Source: Vibrio sp. MedPE-SWchi (lineage in GTDB: Bacteria; Pseudomonadota; Gammaproteobacteria; Enterobacterales; Vibrionaceae). Taken from it: a stretch of 55,674 nucleotides of DNA. The stretch lies in the NCBI GenBank assembly GCA_001874155.1, contig MPDB01000012.1, forward strand, positions 1-55,674, in the 5' to 3' direction. The notes under the pieces were generated by a model. The model made no database searches. It had not been told where the DNA came from and saw nothing but the letters and a program-made list of their open reading frames with translations. Positions within the stretch are counted from its first letter, which is position 1; every line of letters begins with the position of its first letter. The position numbers and the translations under genes were made by a program. Positions 46,214 through 53,934 of this stretch are shown piece by piece.

Positions 46214-47122
46214 GTGCTAAAGAAAAACATCGCTGCAATGATGTTATCGTTTTCCGCTTGCGCAAACGCCAACAACTTTAACGTCAACCAACATATCGAG
46301 TTTTCCTACACGGTCGATTGCGAACAAAGCTTCTGCATCGAAGACAACACTTACTCTTATCAACCTAGCATCTTTCAAGAAGACCCTTTTGCGCTCTCAT
46401 TGAAAGAGCCTGAACTCACTTTGAAAGACCCTGACTTACCCAAATACCTCACAATCCAGGATGAAAAGGATTGGGATTATCTAATGGGCCAAACCTACAC
46501 CATTCTAGGTTTGAGTGTTGCTACAGTCGGTCTAATGACGCTGTTACCTGAATCCATCACCAAGTGGGATGAAGATGACAGAGATATGAGTCAACTGGGT
46601 AGTAAATGGAAAGATAACATTAGTGCCGGACCGGTATGGGACCGAGACGAACACTTCCTGAACTATGTTATGCACCCCTACTTTGGCGGTGTCTACTACA
46701 CAGCGGCAAGACACGCTGGCTTTAATGAATTTGAGTCGTTCCTTTACTCGGCGACTATGTCTACTTTCTTCTGGGAAATGGGTGTGGAAGCATTTGCAGA
46801 AGTCCCATCATGGCAAGATATTTTCATCACTCCGTTCTTCGGTGCCGTCGTCGGTGAAATGATGTTTGAAGCCGAACAAGATATTGTCCATAACGGTGGC
46901 GAAGTTTGGGGATCTCAAGGAATGGGAAGTTTTACTCTCTTTTTCCTCAATCCCGTTGGCCATATTCACGGTTGGGTAAGTAATGCTTGGGGTGGAAGCG
47001 CCGAATTCCAATACAGCAGTACGCCTTGGTTTGGTAACTCTAATGCTGCCGCTTTCGCCATGGATGCTGGCGCCTCTTATGACCGACAGTTTTATGGTGT
47101 AGAGTTTAAAATTGGCTTCTAG
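46214..47122 (+). CDS. DUF3943 family envelope protein
   Basis: 302 residues with a signal peptide (LKKNIAAMMLSFSACANA). The middle holds a DUF3943-like region (WDRDEHFLNYVMHPYFGGVYYTAARHAGF, FESFLYSATMSTFFWEMGVEAF, FITPFFGAVVGEMMFEAE). The end (YDRQFYGVEFKIGF) looks like an outer-membrane strand with a C-terminal aromatic. The function is unknown. The start is GTG, six bases after GGAG. It is a single gene with a strong terminator. Confidence 0.82.
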   Translation: MLKKNIAAMMLSFSACANANNFNVNQHIEFSYTVDCEQSFCIEDNTYSYQPSIFQEDPFALSLKEPELTLKDPDLPKYLTIQDEKDWDYLMGQTYTILGLSVATVGLMTLLPESITKWDEDDRDMSQLGSKWKDNISAGPVWDRDEHFLNYVMHPYFGGVYYTAARHAGFNEFESFLYSATMSTFFWEMGVEAFAEVPSWQDIFITPFFGAVVGEMMFEAEQDIVHNGGEVWGSQGMGSFTLFFLNPVGHIHGWVSNAWGGSAEFQYSSTPWFGNSNAAAFAMDAGASYDRQFYGVEFKIGF

Positions 47123-47160
47123 GTAAAGACACTCCTAGCAGTAAGACATCACTCTATTCA

Positions 47161-47189
47161 AAAAGCGCCCAATACAAGGCGCTTTTTTT
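47161..47189 (+). terminator. terminator after the DUF3943 gene
   Basis: AAAAGCGCC pairs with GGCGCTTTT, followed by more T. Confidence 0.88.
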
Positions 47190-47323
47190 GTGTCCGAACA
47201 CTCGTTATGACCAGTGAAGTTTCTCTTTAATTCGAAAAATTGACATCCATCAACTCTTTCCAAATATTTACTTCTACACTGAAACTATCAATTATTTTAA
47301 TCACTTGGCGTAGGAGATCCATC

Positions 47324-47836
47324 ATGAACACCACTTTTATCGTGAATTTCGTCGGGAAAGCCACGCCCGCTACTATTAAGCACTTGGCCTCTGTTACCCA
47401 TGAAAATGGTGGAAAGTGGCTGATCAGTAAAGTGAACTTTATTGAAGATCAAGTGGCCGCCGTTATTAAGGTGCAATTGCCTGAAAAAAACACTGAGGTC
47501 GTAAAAAGTGCGTTTCAATCGCATGAAGAACTGCTCGTTCAAATTGTAGATTCAGATGCGATACCTCACCGCGAAGATACTATCTTCCAACTTCGTTTAG
47601 ACTCCAATGACCGTGCAGGGATCGTTAACGAGATAACCCACGTGTTGGATGGGCAAGGCATAAGCATTTTAGATATGGACTGCCAGCGAGTCTTTGTCGC
47701 TGGGGGCGGTGGCGTGAGCTCTAGCCTGTTTACGGCAAACATGGCAGTGAGATTGCCTAGTGACATGCAGATTCAGGATGTGGCTAACGAACTTGAATCG
47801 TTAAGTGAAGACACTCGAGTTATCTTGGAAGCATAG
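47324..47836 (+). CDS. ACT-domain protein, glycine cleavage repressor-like
   Basis: 170 residues made of two ACT-like halves: FIVNFVGKATPATIKHLASVTHENGG, and DTIFQLRLDSNDRAGIVNEITHVLDGQGISILDMD. The order resembles GcvR, which controls the glycine-cleavage operon by interacting with GcvA, but I cannot exclude another amino-acid-sensing role. I chose the ATG at 47324, with AGGAG nine bases upstream; the frame extends to 47240 without a ribosome site. It converges on nspC across a shared terminator. Confidence 0.8.
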   Translation: MNTTFIVNFVGKATPATIKHLASVTHENGGKWLISKVNFIEDQVAAVIKVQLPEKNTEVVKSAFQSHEELLVQIVDSDAIPHREDTIFQLRLDSNDRAGIVNEITHVLDGQGISILDMDCQRVFVAGGGGVSSSLFTANMAVRLPSDMQIQDVANELESLSEDTRVILEA

Positions 47837-47912
47837 ACTCTTTAAAACGTAGTCTCTTTAAAACATAGCTTCGCTCTACCACCAGCTTGATTTTTACATG
47901 TAATCGATACAA

Positions 47913-47937
47913 AAAAGAGCAGCCTCGCTGCTCTTTT
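47913..47937. terminator. bidirectional terminator between the ACT gene and nspC
   Basis: The stem AAAAGAGCAGC / GCTGCTCTTTT with a 3-base loop is flanked by A and T runs. Confidence 0.9.
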
Positions 47938-47986
47938 CCATTCTAGTCATCAATAAAAAGCTCGCACTCTTTAGCTTGCTAACCGA

Positions 47987-49135
47987 CTAACTAACTGACC
48001 ACTGAGACAGCGAACGTTTGAAGTCTGAATAATCAAACTCATTTAACTTTTGAACCTCACCACTGCTGCGTTCACAGTAAATCGATGGCATCTTCAAACC
48101 ATTGAACCAATTCAGTTTGACCATAGTGTAGCCAGCACTGTCTAGCAAGTGAAGCTTTTGGCCAATCTCTAAAGGTTCATCAAAGCTTGCTTCACAGAAC
48201 TGATCACCAGCCAAACAGGAACATGACCCTATTACGTAATTGTGCTCACCAGTTCCAGAAGCCTCGAGCACCGATGCGGGCTCATCGTAAATAAGCGTAT
48301 CTAGACGGTGTGCTTCAGTAGCAGAATCGACGATCGCTGTCTTCTTCACGTTTTCAACGATATCAACAACCGTCACAACAAGGTCGGTTGTCTTGGTGAT
48401 GATCGCTTCACCCGGTTCAAGATACATCTGAACACCGTGTTTCTCAGAGAAAGCTTTCAACGCCAAGCCTAATTTTTCAATATCGTAACCAGGCCAAGTG
48501 AAGAAAACCCCTCCTCCCATGCTGACCCAATCGAGCTTATCTAAGTGCTCGCCAAACTGCTCTGAGATCGAGTCAAGCAGGCCGATAAATGCATCGACGT
48601 CTTTGTTCTCACAGTTCATGTGGAACATCACGCCATCTATATCGTCAAAGATCTCTGGTTTAATATGGTCAGCTTGGACACCTAAACGTGAGAACTGACG
48701 AGCTGGATTGGCAAGGTCTTGTCCGGCATAGCTCACACCAGGATTCAATCGCAAACCAATCGATGCTTTTCCTTCGACAATGTGCCGATGTGCCGCAAGC
48801 TGAGTTTGAGAGTTAAAAATCAGCTTATCGCAAATGTCCGCGACTTCTCTAACATCATCTTCGCTGTAACCAACACTGTAGGCATGAGTCTCACCGCCAA
48901 AGGTTTCGTGGCCAAGCTTTACTTCGTACGGGCCAGAACTTGTCGTACCATCCAAATACGGCTTGATGATGTCAAACACGCCCCAAGTCGAAAAGCATTT
49001 CAGTGCAAGAACGAGTTTCACACCCGAAATGTCTTTCAGTTGCTTGGCTTTCTCTAGATTAGCAATCAACTTATCTTCGTTGATCATAAAATACGGTGTT
49101 TTCAACACGTTTTTATTTGAATCAGTTGTACTCAT
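47987..49135 (-). CDS. nspC: carboxynorspermidine decarboxylase
   Basis: Last step of norspermidine synthesis (carboxynorspermidine to norspermidine, PLP-dependent; also makes spermidine from carboxyspermidine). A fold III decarboxylase of 382 residues. Visible elements are the PLP lysine in [32 protein letters not shown], the phosphate-binding EPGEAI, and CSCLAGDQF near the C terminus with the substrate-binding cysteine. It is the third gene of a minus-strand operon with carboxynorspermidine synthase and the diaminobutyrate enzyme; the gaps are about 85 bases each. Confidence 0.96.
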   Translation of the reverse strand: MSTTDSNKNVLKTPYFMINEDKLIANLEKAKQLKDISGVKLVLALKCFSTWGVFDIIKPYLDGTTSSGPYEVKLGHETFGGETHAYSVGYSEDDVREVADICDKLIFNSQTQLAAHRHIVEGKASIGLRLNPGVSYAGQDLANPARQFSRLGVQADHIKPEIFDDIDGVMFHMNCENKDVDAFIGLLDSISEQFGEHLDKLDWVSMGGGVFFTWPGYDIEKLGLALKAFSEKHGVQMYLEPGEAIITKTTDLVVTVVDIVENVKKTAIVDSATEAHRLDTLIYDEPASVLEASGTGEHNYVIGSCSCLAGDQFCEASFDEPLEIGQKLHLLDSAGYTMVKLNWFNGLKMPSIYCERSSGEVQKLNEFDYSDFKRSLSQWSVS

Positions 49136-49218
49136 TTTCTATCACTTCTAAATCGAATAAAGCCGACGCTAATGCATCGGCTTATAAATCTAAATGACTT
49201 TATTAGGATCTAACAAAG

Positions 49219-50463
49219 CTACTTCAGTTTATGAATAACCGGCTGGCCAGGAGTGAGCTCTTGAACATGCCAATCAAGACCAATTTCTGGCATTGTTTCT
49301 AAGAACGGGTCAGGATTTAGCTGCTCCATGTTGAACACGCCTTTGTCAGCCCACTCGCCACGGAAGAACTGAAGTGCCGCTGTGATAGCAGGAACGCCCG
49401 TCGTGTAAGAGATCGCTTGGTGCTCTACGTCTTTGTATGCCACTTCATGGTCAGCGTTATTGTAGATGAATACACTGCGCTCTTTGCCGTCTTTTTTACC
49501 TTGAACCCAAGTACCAATGCACGTTAAGCCCGTGTAACCCGGAGCCAGAGAAGTTGGATCAGGCAGCATCGCTTTAAGTACATGCAAAGGCTGAACAACC
49601 GTACCATCATGCAACGTTAGCGGTTCTGGGCTTAATAAGCCGATATCACGCATACAGTTGAAGTAGTTTAGGTAAGCATCACCAAAACCCATCCAGAACT
49701 CGATGCGCTTCGCTGGAATGAACTCTTTCATTGAACGAACTTCATCGTGTGCCATTGAGTACACTTTATGCGTACCACAATTCGGGAAATCAAACTCTAG
49801 CATACGAGCATGACATGGGACTTGTTTCCACTCTTCATTTTCCCAGTAGAAAGAATCACCTTGGATCTCTAACATGTTCGTTTCTGGGTCAAAGTTAGTC
49901 GCAAACTTCTTACCGTGGTCACCCGCGTTAACGTCCATAACATCGATAGACTCGATCTCATCAAACAGGTGCTTAACCGCGTAAGCGGCAAAGATAGACA
50001 CAACGCCTGGATCAAAACCTGCACCTAGGATGCCTGTGATACCGGCTTCTGCAAATTTCTCGCGGTATTCCCACTGCCAATCGTAAGCTTGTGGCACTTG
50101 TTGACCTTCAGAGCAAAGGTCTACTGCTACAGACGTATCAAGGTACGATACTTTTGCTTGGTAACACGCTTCCATAATGCCCATGTTGACCCATGGAGGA
50201 CCCGCATTAATAACAAGATCAGGTTTCACTTCATTGATAAGAGCGACAAGTGCGTCAACGTCATCCGCGTTTACTTCACGCGCTTCCAGCTTCTTTGACG
50301 TGTCTTTAAGGTTATTTTTTCCCTTAATGGACTCAATGATTTTTTCACACTTACCAAGAGTGCGTGATGCAATCGTGATATCACCGAGAACTTCGTTATT
50401 TTGAGCTGCTTTATGCGCAACAACCCAACCAACACCACCTGCACCAATTTGTAGAATTGCCAT
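49219..50463 (-). CDS. carboxynorspermidine synthase (dehydrogenase)
   Basis: NADPH-dependent condensation of aspartate semialdehyde with 1,3-diaminopropane (or putrescine) to carboxynorspermidine (or carboxyspermidine). The 414 residues are of the saccharopine-dehydrogenase type, with an N-terminal Rossmann motif ILQIGAGGVGWVVAHKAAQN and VINAGPPWVNMGIMEACY. ILGAGFDPGVVSIFAAYA is typical of this subgroup. It lies between nspC and the diaminobutyrate fusion gene, the order known from V. cholerae. Confidence 0.94.
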   Translation of the reverse strand: MAILQIGAGGVGWVVAHKAAQNNEVLGDITIASRTLGKCEKIIESIKGKNNLKDTSKKLEAREVNADDVDALVALINEVKPDLVINAGPPWVNMGIMEACYQAKVSYLDTSVAVDLCSEGQQVPQAYDWQWEYREKFAEAGITGILGAGFDPGVVSIFAAYAVKHLFDEIESIDVMDVNAGDHGKKFATNFDPETNMLEIQGDSFYWENEEWKQVPCHARMLEFDFPNCGTHKVYSMAHDEVRSMKEFIPAKRIEFWMGFGDAYLNYFNCMRDIGLLSPEPLTLHDGTVVQPLHVLKAMLPDPTSLAPGYTGLTCIGTWVQGKKDGKERSVFIYNNADHEVAYKDVEHQAISYTTGVPAITAALQFFRGEWADKGVFNMEQLNPDPFLETMPEIGLDWHVQELTPGQPVIHKLK

Positions 50464-50552
50464 TGTTATTTTTACCTTATTCTTTCTAATTCAATTACTT
50501 TAAAGAGACCCGCTATTGATTAGCCCAGCCTCTTAAGTGATTCATTTCTAAT

Positions 50553-53441
50553 TTAATCAGCCAGCTCAAAGACTAACTGGTTAATGTCATTAATAAGTGT
50601 TTCAAAATCGGCCAGTGTGAGACACGGATTTAGAATCGTAAATTTCAGAGCCGAATGCCCTGCGACGACCGTTTCACCCAACACCGCGATACCACGGACT
50701 AATGCTTCAATTCTAACTTTCTGATTGAGCTTGTCCGCCGAACCTTCACACGTGCCGTTTGCACGAAATAGGACCGTTGAAAGCGTAGGCTCAGCCAACA
50801 GTTCAAAGCCGTCATGCTCGCGAACCAAGTCAGCAACTTCAAGTGTCTGCTCAATGATGTGATCATACATATCACCCAACGCCTGAGGACCAACATTTTG
50901 CATGGTCATAAACACTTTTAACGCGTCAAATCGTTTGGTTGTCGCGATCTGTTTATCAACCAAGTTCGGCAGTTCATCATGCTCTCGATTCAGATAATCG
51001 GCATGGTGCAGTAAAAATTTGAACTTAGACTTATCTTTTAGCAGCAGTGCTCCGCAGCTGATTGTTTGATAGAACAGCTTGTGGAAATCGACACTAATTG
51101 AATCCGCTCGCTCGACACCCGCTAGGCGGTCTTTGTGGCTGCTCAGGATCAATGCACCACCGTAAGCGCCATCAACGTGAAGCCATAAATCATTTTGCTC
51201 TGCCACATCAGCCAGAACGGTTAAATCGTCGATCGCGCCGTGATCGGTTGTCCCCGCCGTCCCCACAAGAGCGAATGGAATTAGCCCTTGCTGTTTGAGA
51301 TCAAGAACGGTTGCTTGCAAGGCATTGGTATCCATCGTTCCGTTGACATGCGCAGGCACTGACACGACAGATTGCTCACCCAAGCCCATCCACGATGCAG
51401 ACTTTTGCACCGTAAAGTGCGATTTCTCAGAGCAGATAATTCGCAGTTTATGTGCGTAGTCAGGGAGACCCAACTTTTGAATGGAGTGTTGAGATAGCTT
51501 ATCGGCAATCCAGTCACGCGCTAGCATCAGACCCATCTGGTTGCTTTGCGTACCGCCACTGGTGATGACACCATCCGCTTGCGTGCCGAGTTCATACTTG
51601 CCACATAGCCAATCCACCACGCGCTGCTCGACATAGGTTGCAGAAGACGCTTGGTCCCAAGAATCCATCGATTGGTTCAGTGCCGCAATCATGGCTTCAG
51701 CGGCAATGGCAGGCATCATAGGTGGCGTATGTAGATGGGCAATACAATTAGGGTGTTGAGTGAAGATAGAGTTCTTTACCACGAGATCACTGGTGCTATC
51801 AATCACGTCTTTTAAACTGGCATTTGCTGAATCTAAACACACTGAATTAATTTGAGCTTCAAGAAGCTTTGGTTCAAGGCCTGAGTAAGGCTTCTCAACC
51901 TGTTCAAAGATGTGCTTCAACGCCTCAGTGGCGTGATTCATGACCGACGAAAACTCGTCAGAGCCGTTCTTACCAGCCTGAATGAAGTGCAGCTTCCACT
52001 TTTGGTTTTCTTCAACAGCCTCACGTTTGCCACCGCCAGCAGCAATAATCGCCTCTTCGATCACGCGAAGCGCGAAATCGATTTGCTCAAACGAGATGAT
52101 CATTGGTGGTAGGAAACGAATAACTGCGCCATCACGGCCGCCTTTCTCTACCATTAAGCCACGCTCAAGAGCCGCGCGTTGAATTGCTAGCGTCAATTCA
52201 CCATCGGCTTCTGGTTCACCAAATTTGTTGGTTGAGCCATCTGCCTTCTGAATTTCCATACCCAGCATTAAACCTTTACCGCGAACTTCAGCGACACAAT
52301 TTACGCGCTGTTGAATGCTCTCAAGACCCATGCGGAGGTATTGACCCGCAATGTTTGCGTGTTCAACTAAGTTATCACGCTCAATGATTTCCAATGCCTT
52401 CGCACCTGAAACCATGGCTAATTGGTTGCCACGGAACGTACCCGTATGCTCGCCCGCTTTCCATGTATCAATCTCTTTATTGAAAACAAGGATCGACATC
52501 GGCAAGCCACCACCAATCGCTTTAGATAAGCATAAAATGTCTGGAGAGATACCCGACTCTTCAAACGCAAAACGATAACCCGTCTTACCGACACCACACT
52601 GAATTTCATCAAGGATCAGTAAGATTTCGTGCTCGTCACAAATTCGACGAAGTTCGCGAAGCCAAAATGCAGGCGCAGGGATAACACCACCCTCACCTTG
52701 CACGGGTTCGACAATGATGGCAGCAGGCTTCATGATTCCTGCCTCATCATCGTTCAGCAGGCGTTCCATGTAACGAATGCTCGCCTTGGCACCTTCATCA
52801 CCACCTAGCCCAAACGGGCAACGAAGGTTGTATGGGAAAGGCATAAAGTGAACATCTGACATTAGGCCAGTACGACGCTCTTTCGTGCTTAGGTTACCCA
52901 TCATGCCCATGGTGCCGTTTGTCATACCGTGGTAAGCGCCACGGAAAGCAAACATGGTATTACGACCCGTCGTCTGCTTAGCAAGCTTGATGGCTGCTTC
53001 AACGGCATCAGCGCCAGAAGGACCACAAAACTGAATCGCCGAGTTGTGAGAAAACTCTTTAGGTAGAAATGCCTTTACACGCTTAGTAAACAAGTCTTTC
53101 GCGCTTGTTGTCATGTCGAGCGTCTGGTACGGCAGACCAAGATCAAGCTGTTCTTTTAGCGCTTGATTGATTTCTGGGTTGTTGTAACCCAACGACAAAG
53201 TACCTGCGCCCGCAAGACAGTCTAAGAAAAGCTGCCCACGAGTATCTTCAACCAACGCACCGTGTGCTTGTTTGATAGCGATAGGCAGACGTCTTGGGTA
53301 CGAGCGAACTTCAGACTCATGCTCTGCTTGGTCTAGCAGGATTTGGTCTGGCGTAAGATCGTAAAGACCTTCTACGTGAGGTACTTTGGTAGAAAAAGTG
53401 GTTGCGATAAGCGTGTTATCGACTTCAAAAGCTGAGCTCAT
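50553..53441 (-). CDS. fused L-2,4-diaminobutyrate aminotransferase and decarboxylase
   Basis: A two-enzyme fusion of 962 residues that makes 1,3-diaminopropane, the norspermidine building block. The N-terminal half (about 20-455) is a class III PLP aminotransferase (GPSGADAVEAAIKLAKQ, LILDEIQCGVGKTGY, the PLP lysine near residue 306 in LCLSKAIGGG) that makes diaminobutyrate from aspartate semialdehyde. The C-terminal half (about 480-962) is a group II PLP decarboxylase (TSGGTQSNQMGLMLARD, LHVDGAYGGALILS, the PLP lysine near 786 in SVDFHKLFYQTIS) that turns it into 1,3-diaminopropane. Many bacteria encode these two as separate genes. It is the first gene of the operon. Confidence 0.95.
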   Translation of the reverse strand: MSSAFEVDNTLIATTFSTKVPHVEGLYDLTPDQILLDQAEHESEVRSYPRRLPIAIKQAHGALVEDTRGQLFLDCLAGAGTLSLGYNNPEINQALKEQLDLGLPYQTLDMTTSAKDLFTKRVKAFLPKEFSHNSAIQFCGPSGADAVEAAIKLAKQTTGRNTMFAFRGAYHGMTNGTMGMMGNLSTKERRTGLMSDVHFMPFPYNLRCPFGLGGDEGAKASIRYMERLLNDDEAGIMKPAAIIVEPVQGEGGVIPAPAFWLRELRRICDEHEILLILDEIQCGVGKTGYRFAFEESGISPDILCLSKAIGGGLPMSILVFNKEIDTWKAGEHTGTFRGNQLAMVSGAKALEIIERDNLVEHANIAGQYLRMGLESIQQRVNCVAEVRGKGLMLGMEIQKADGSTNKFGEPEADGELTLAIQRAALERGLMVEKGGRDGAVIRFLPPMIISFEQIDFALRVIEEAIIAAGGGKREAVEENQKWKLHFIQAGKNGSDEFSSVMNHATEALKHIFEQVEKPYSGLEPKLLEAQINSVCLDSANASLKDVIDSTSDLVVKNSIFTQHPNCIAHLHTPPMMPAIAAEAMIAALNQSMDSWDQASSATYVEQRVVDWLCGKYELGTQADGVITSGGTQSNQMGLMLARDWIADKLSQHSIQKLGLPDYAHKLRIICSEKSHFTVQKSASWMGLGEQSVVSVPAHVNGTMDTNALQATVLDLKQQGLIPFALVGTAGTTDHGAIDDLTVLADVAEQNDLWLHVDGAYGGALILSSHKDRLAGVERADSISVDFHKLFYQTISCGALLLKDKSKFKFLLHHADYLNREHDELPNLVDKQIATTKRFDALKVFMTMQNVGPQALGDMYDHIIEQTLEVADLVREHDGFELLAEPTLSTVLFRANGTCEGSADKLNQKVRIEALVRGIAVLGETVVAGHSALKFTILNPCLTLADFETLINDINQLVFELAD

Positions 53442-53659
53442 TGTAATTCCCTAAAAATAGAGGATTTGCGCTCTTTTCAACACCGGTTGATAAAACAAGA
53501 GGCAAAGCAATACCTTCCGAAAACATCCATACGTTCGGGATTTAGATTGTGACCATTAGAAATGGCAAATTTGACGTGCAGGAATTCAGGGTTCGGTGAT
53601 GCTACTGACGTGAAGTACAGGGCATTTAGGAAGTACGAAGCTGATTAGACTGTATAAGT

Positions 53660-53870
53660 TAAAAGTGTTCACTGTTGGGTTTCTCTCTCATCTGCTGCCA
53701 AAGCAACAAGGCTATCCCGTCTATCAACAAATGGCTTGTTGATACCTACCCTACGCAACAAGACAATCAGCCGAATGTTCGTTGCGCGTATCCCCCAGTG
53801 CCGCTTCAAATTTAGGCTCCGAGATTGCGCGGAAAAGTACCATAATTTCAAAGAGTCTGGCAACTGTTTT
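53660..53870 (-). repeat. probable dispersed Vibrio intergenic repeat with hairpin
   Basis: This segment contains a perfect 9-bp inverted repeat, TATCAACAA (53722-53730) and TTGTTGATA (53736-53744), with a 5-base loop. It also has a 30-codon minus-strand frame (53751-53843) encoding EPKFEAALGDTRNEHSA. I recall similar short peptides scattered as tiny hypothetical genes in Vibrio genomes, which suggests a repeat or decayed element rather than a gene. This is memory-based and unverified. Confidence 0.4.
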
Positions 53871-53892
53871 TACTAACGAATCTATAAATAAA

Positions 53893-53914
53893 AAGCTGGC
53901 CTCTCAGCCAGCTT
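53893..53914 (-). terminator. terminator of the adhesin gene
   Basis: The stem AAGCTGGC / GCCAGCTT with a 6-base loop is followed on the minus strand by TTTTATTTA, about 20 bases after the adhesin stop codon. Confidence 0.85.
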
Positions 53915-53934
53915 ATCTCTTTTAGATTACTTTA

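Larger units (their letters stand above)
53442..53934. other. 493-bp intergenic region between the polyamine operon and the adhesin gene
   Basis: The upstream half (about 53442-53650) should hold the promoter of the polyamine operon. No clear -35/-10 pair or operator stands out; CCGAA and TTCGG can pair over 12 bases near 53517-53540. The second half holds a repeat-like segment described separately, and the adhesin terminator lies at the far end. Confidence 0.5.

Noticed and set aside
53669..53863. 64-residue minus-strand frame in the polyamine-adhesin gap
   Set aside because: A more recognisable peptide occurs in another frame of the same DNA, there is no ribosome site, and the segment looks like a repeat.
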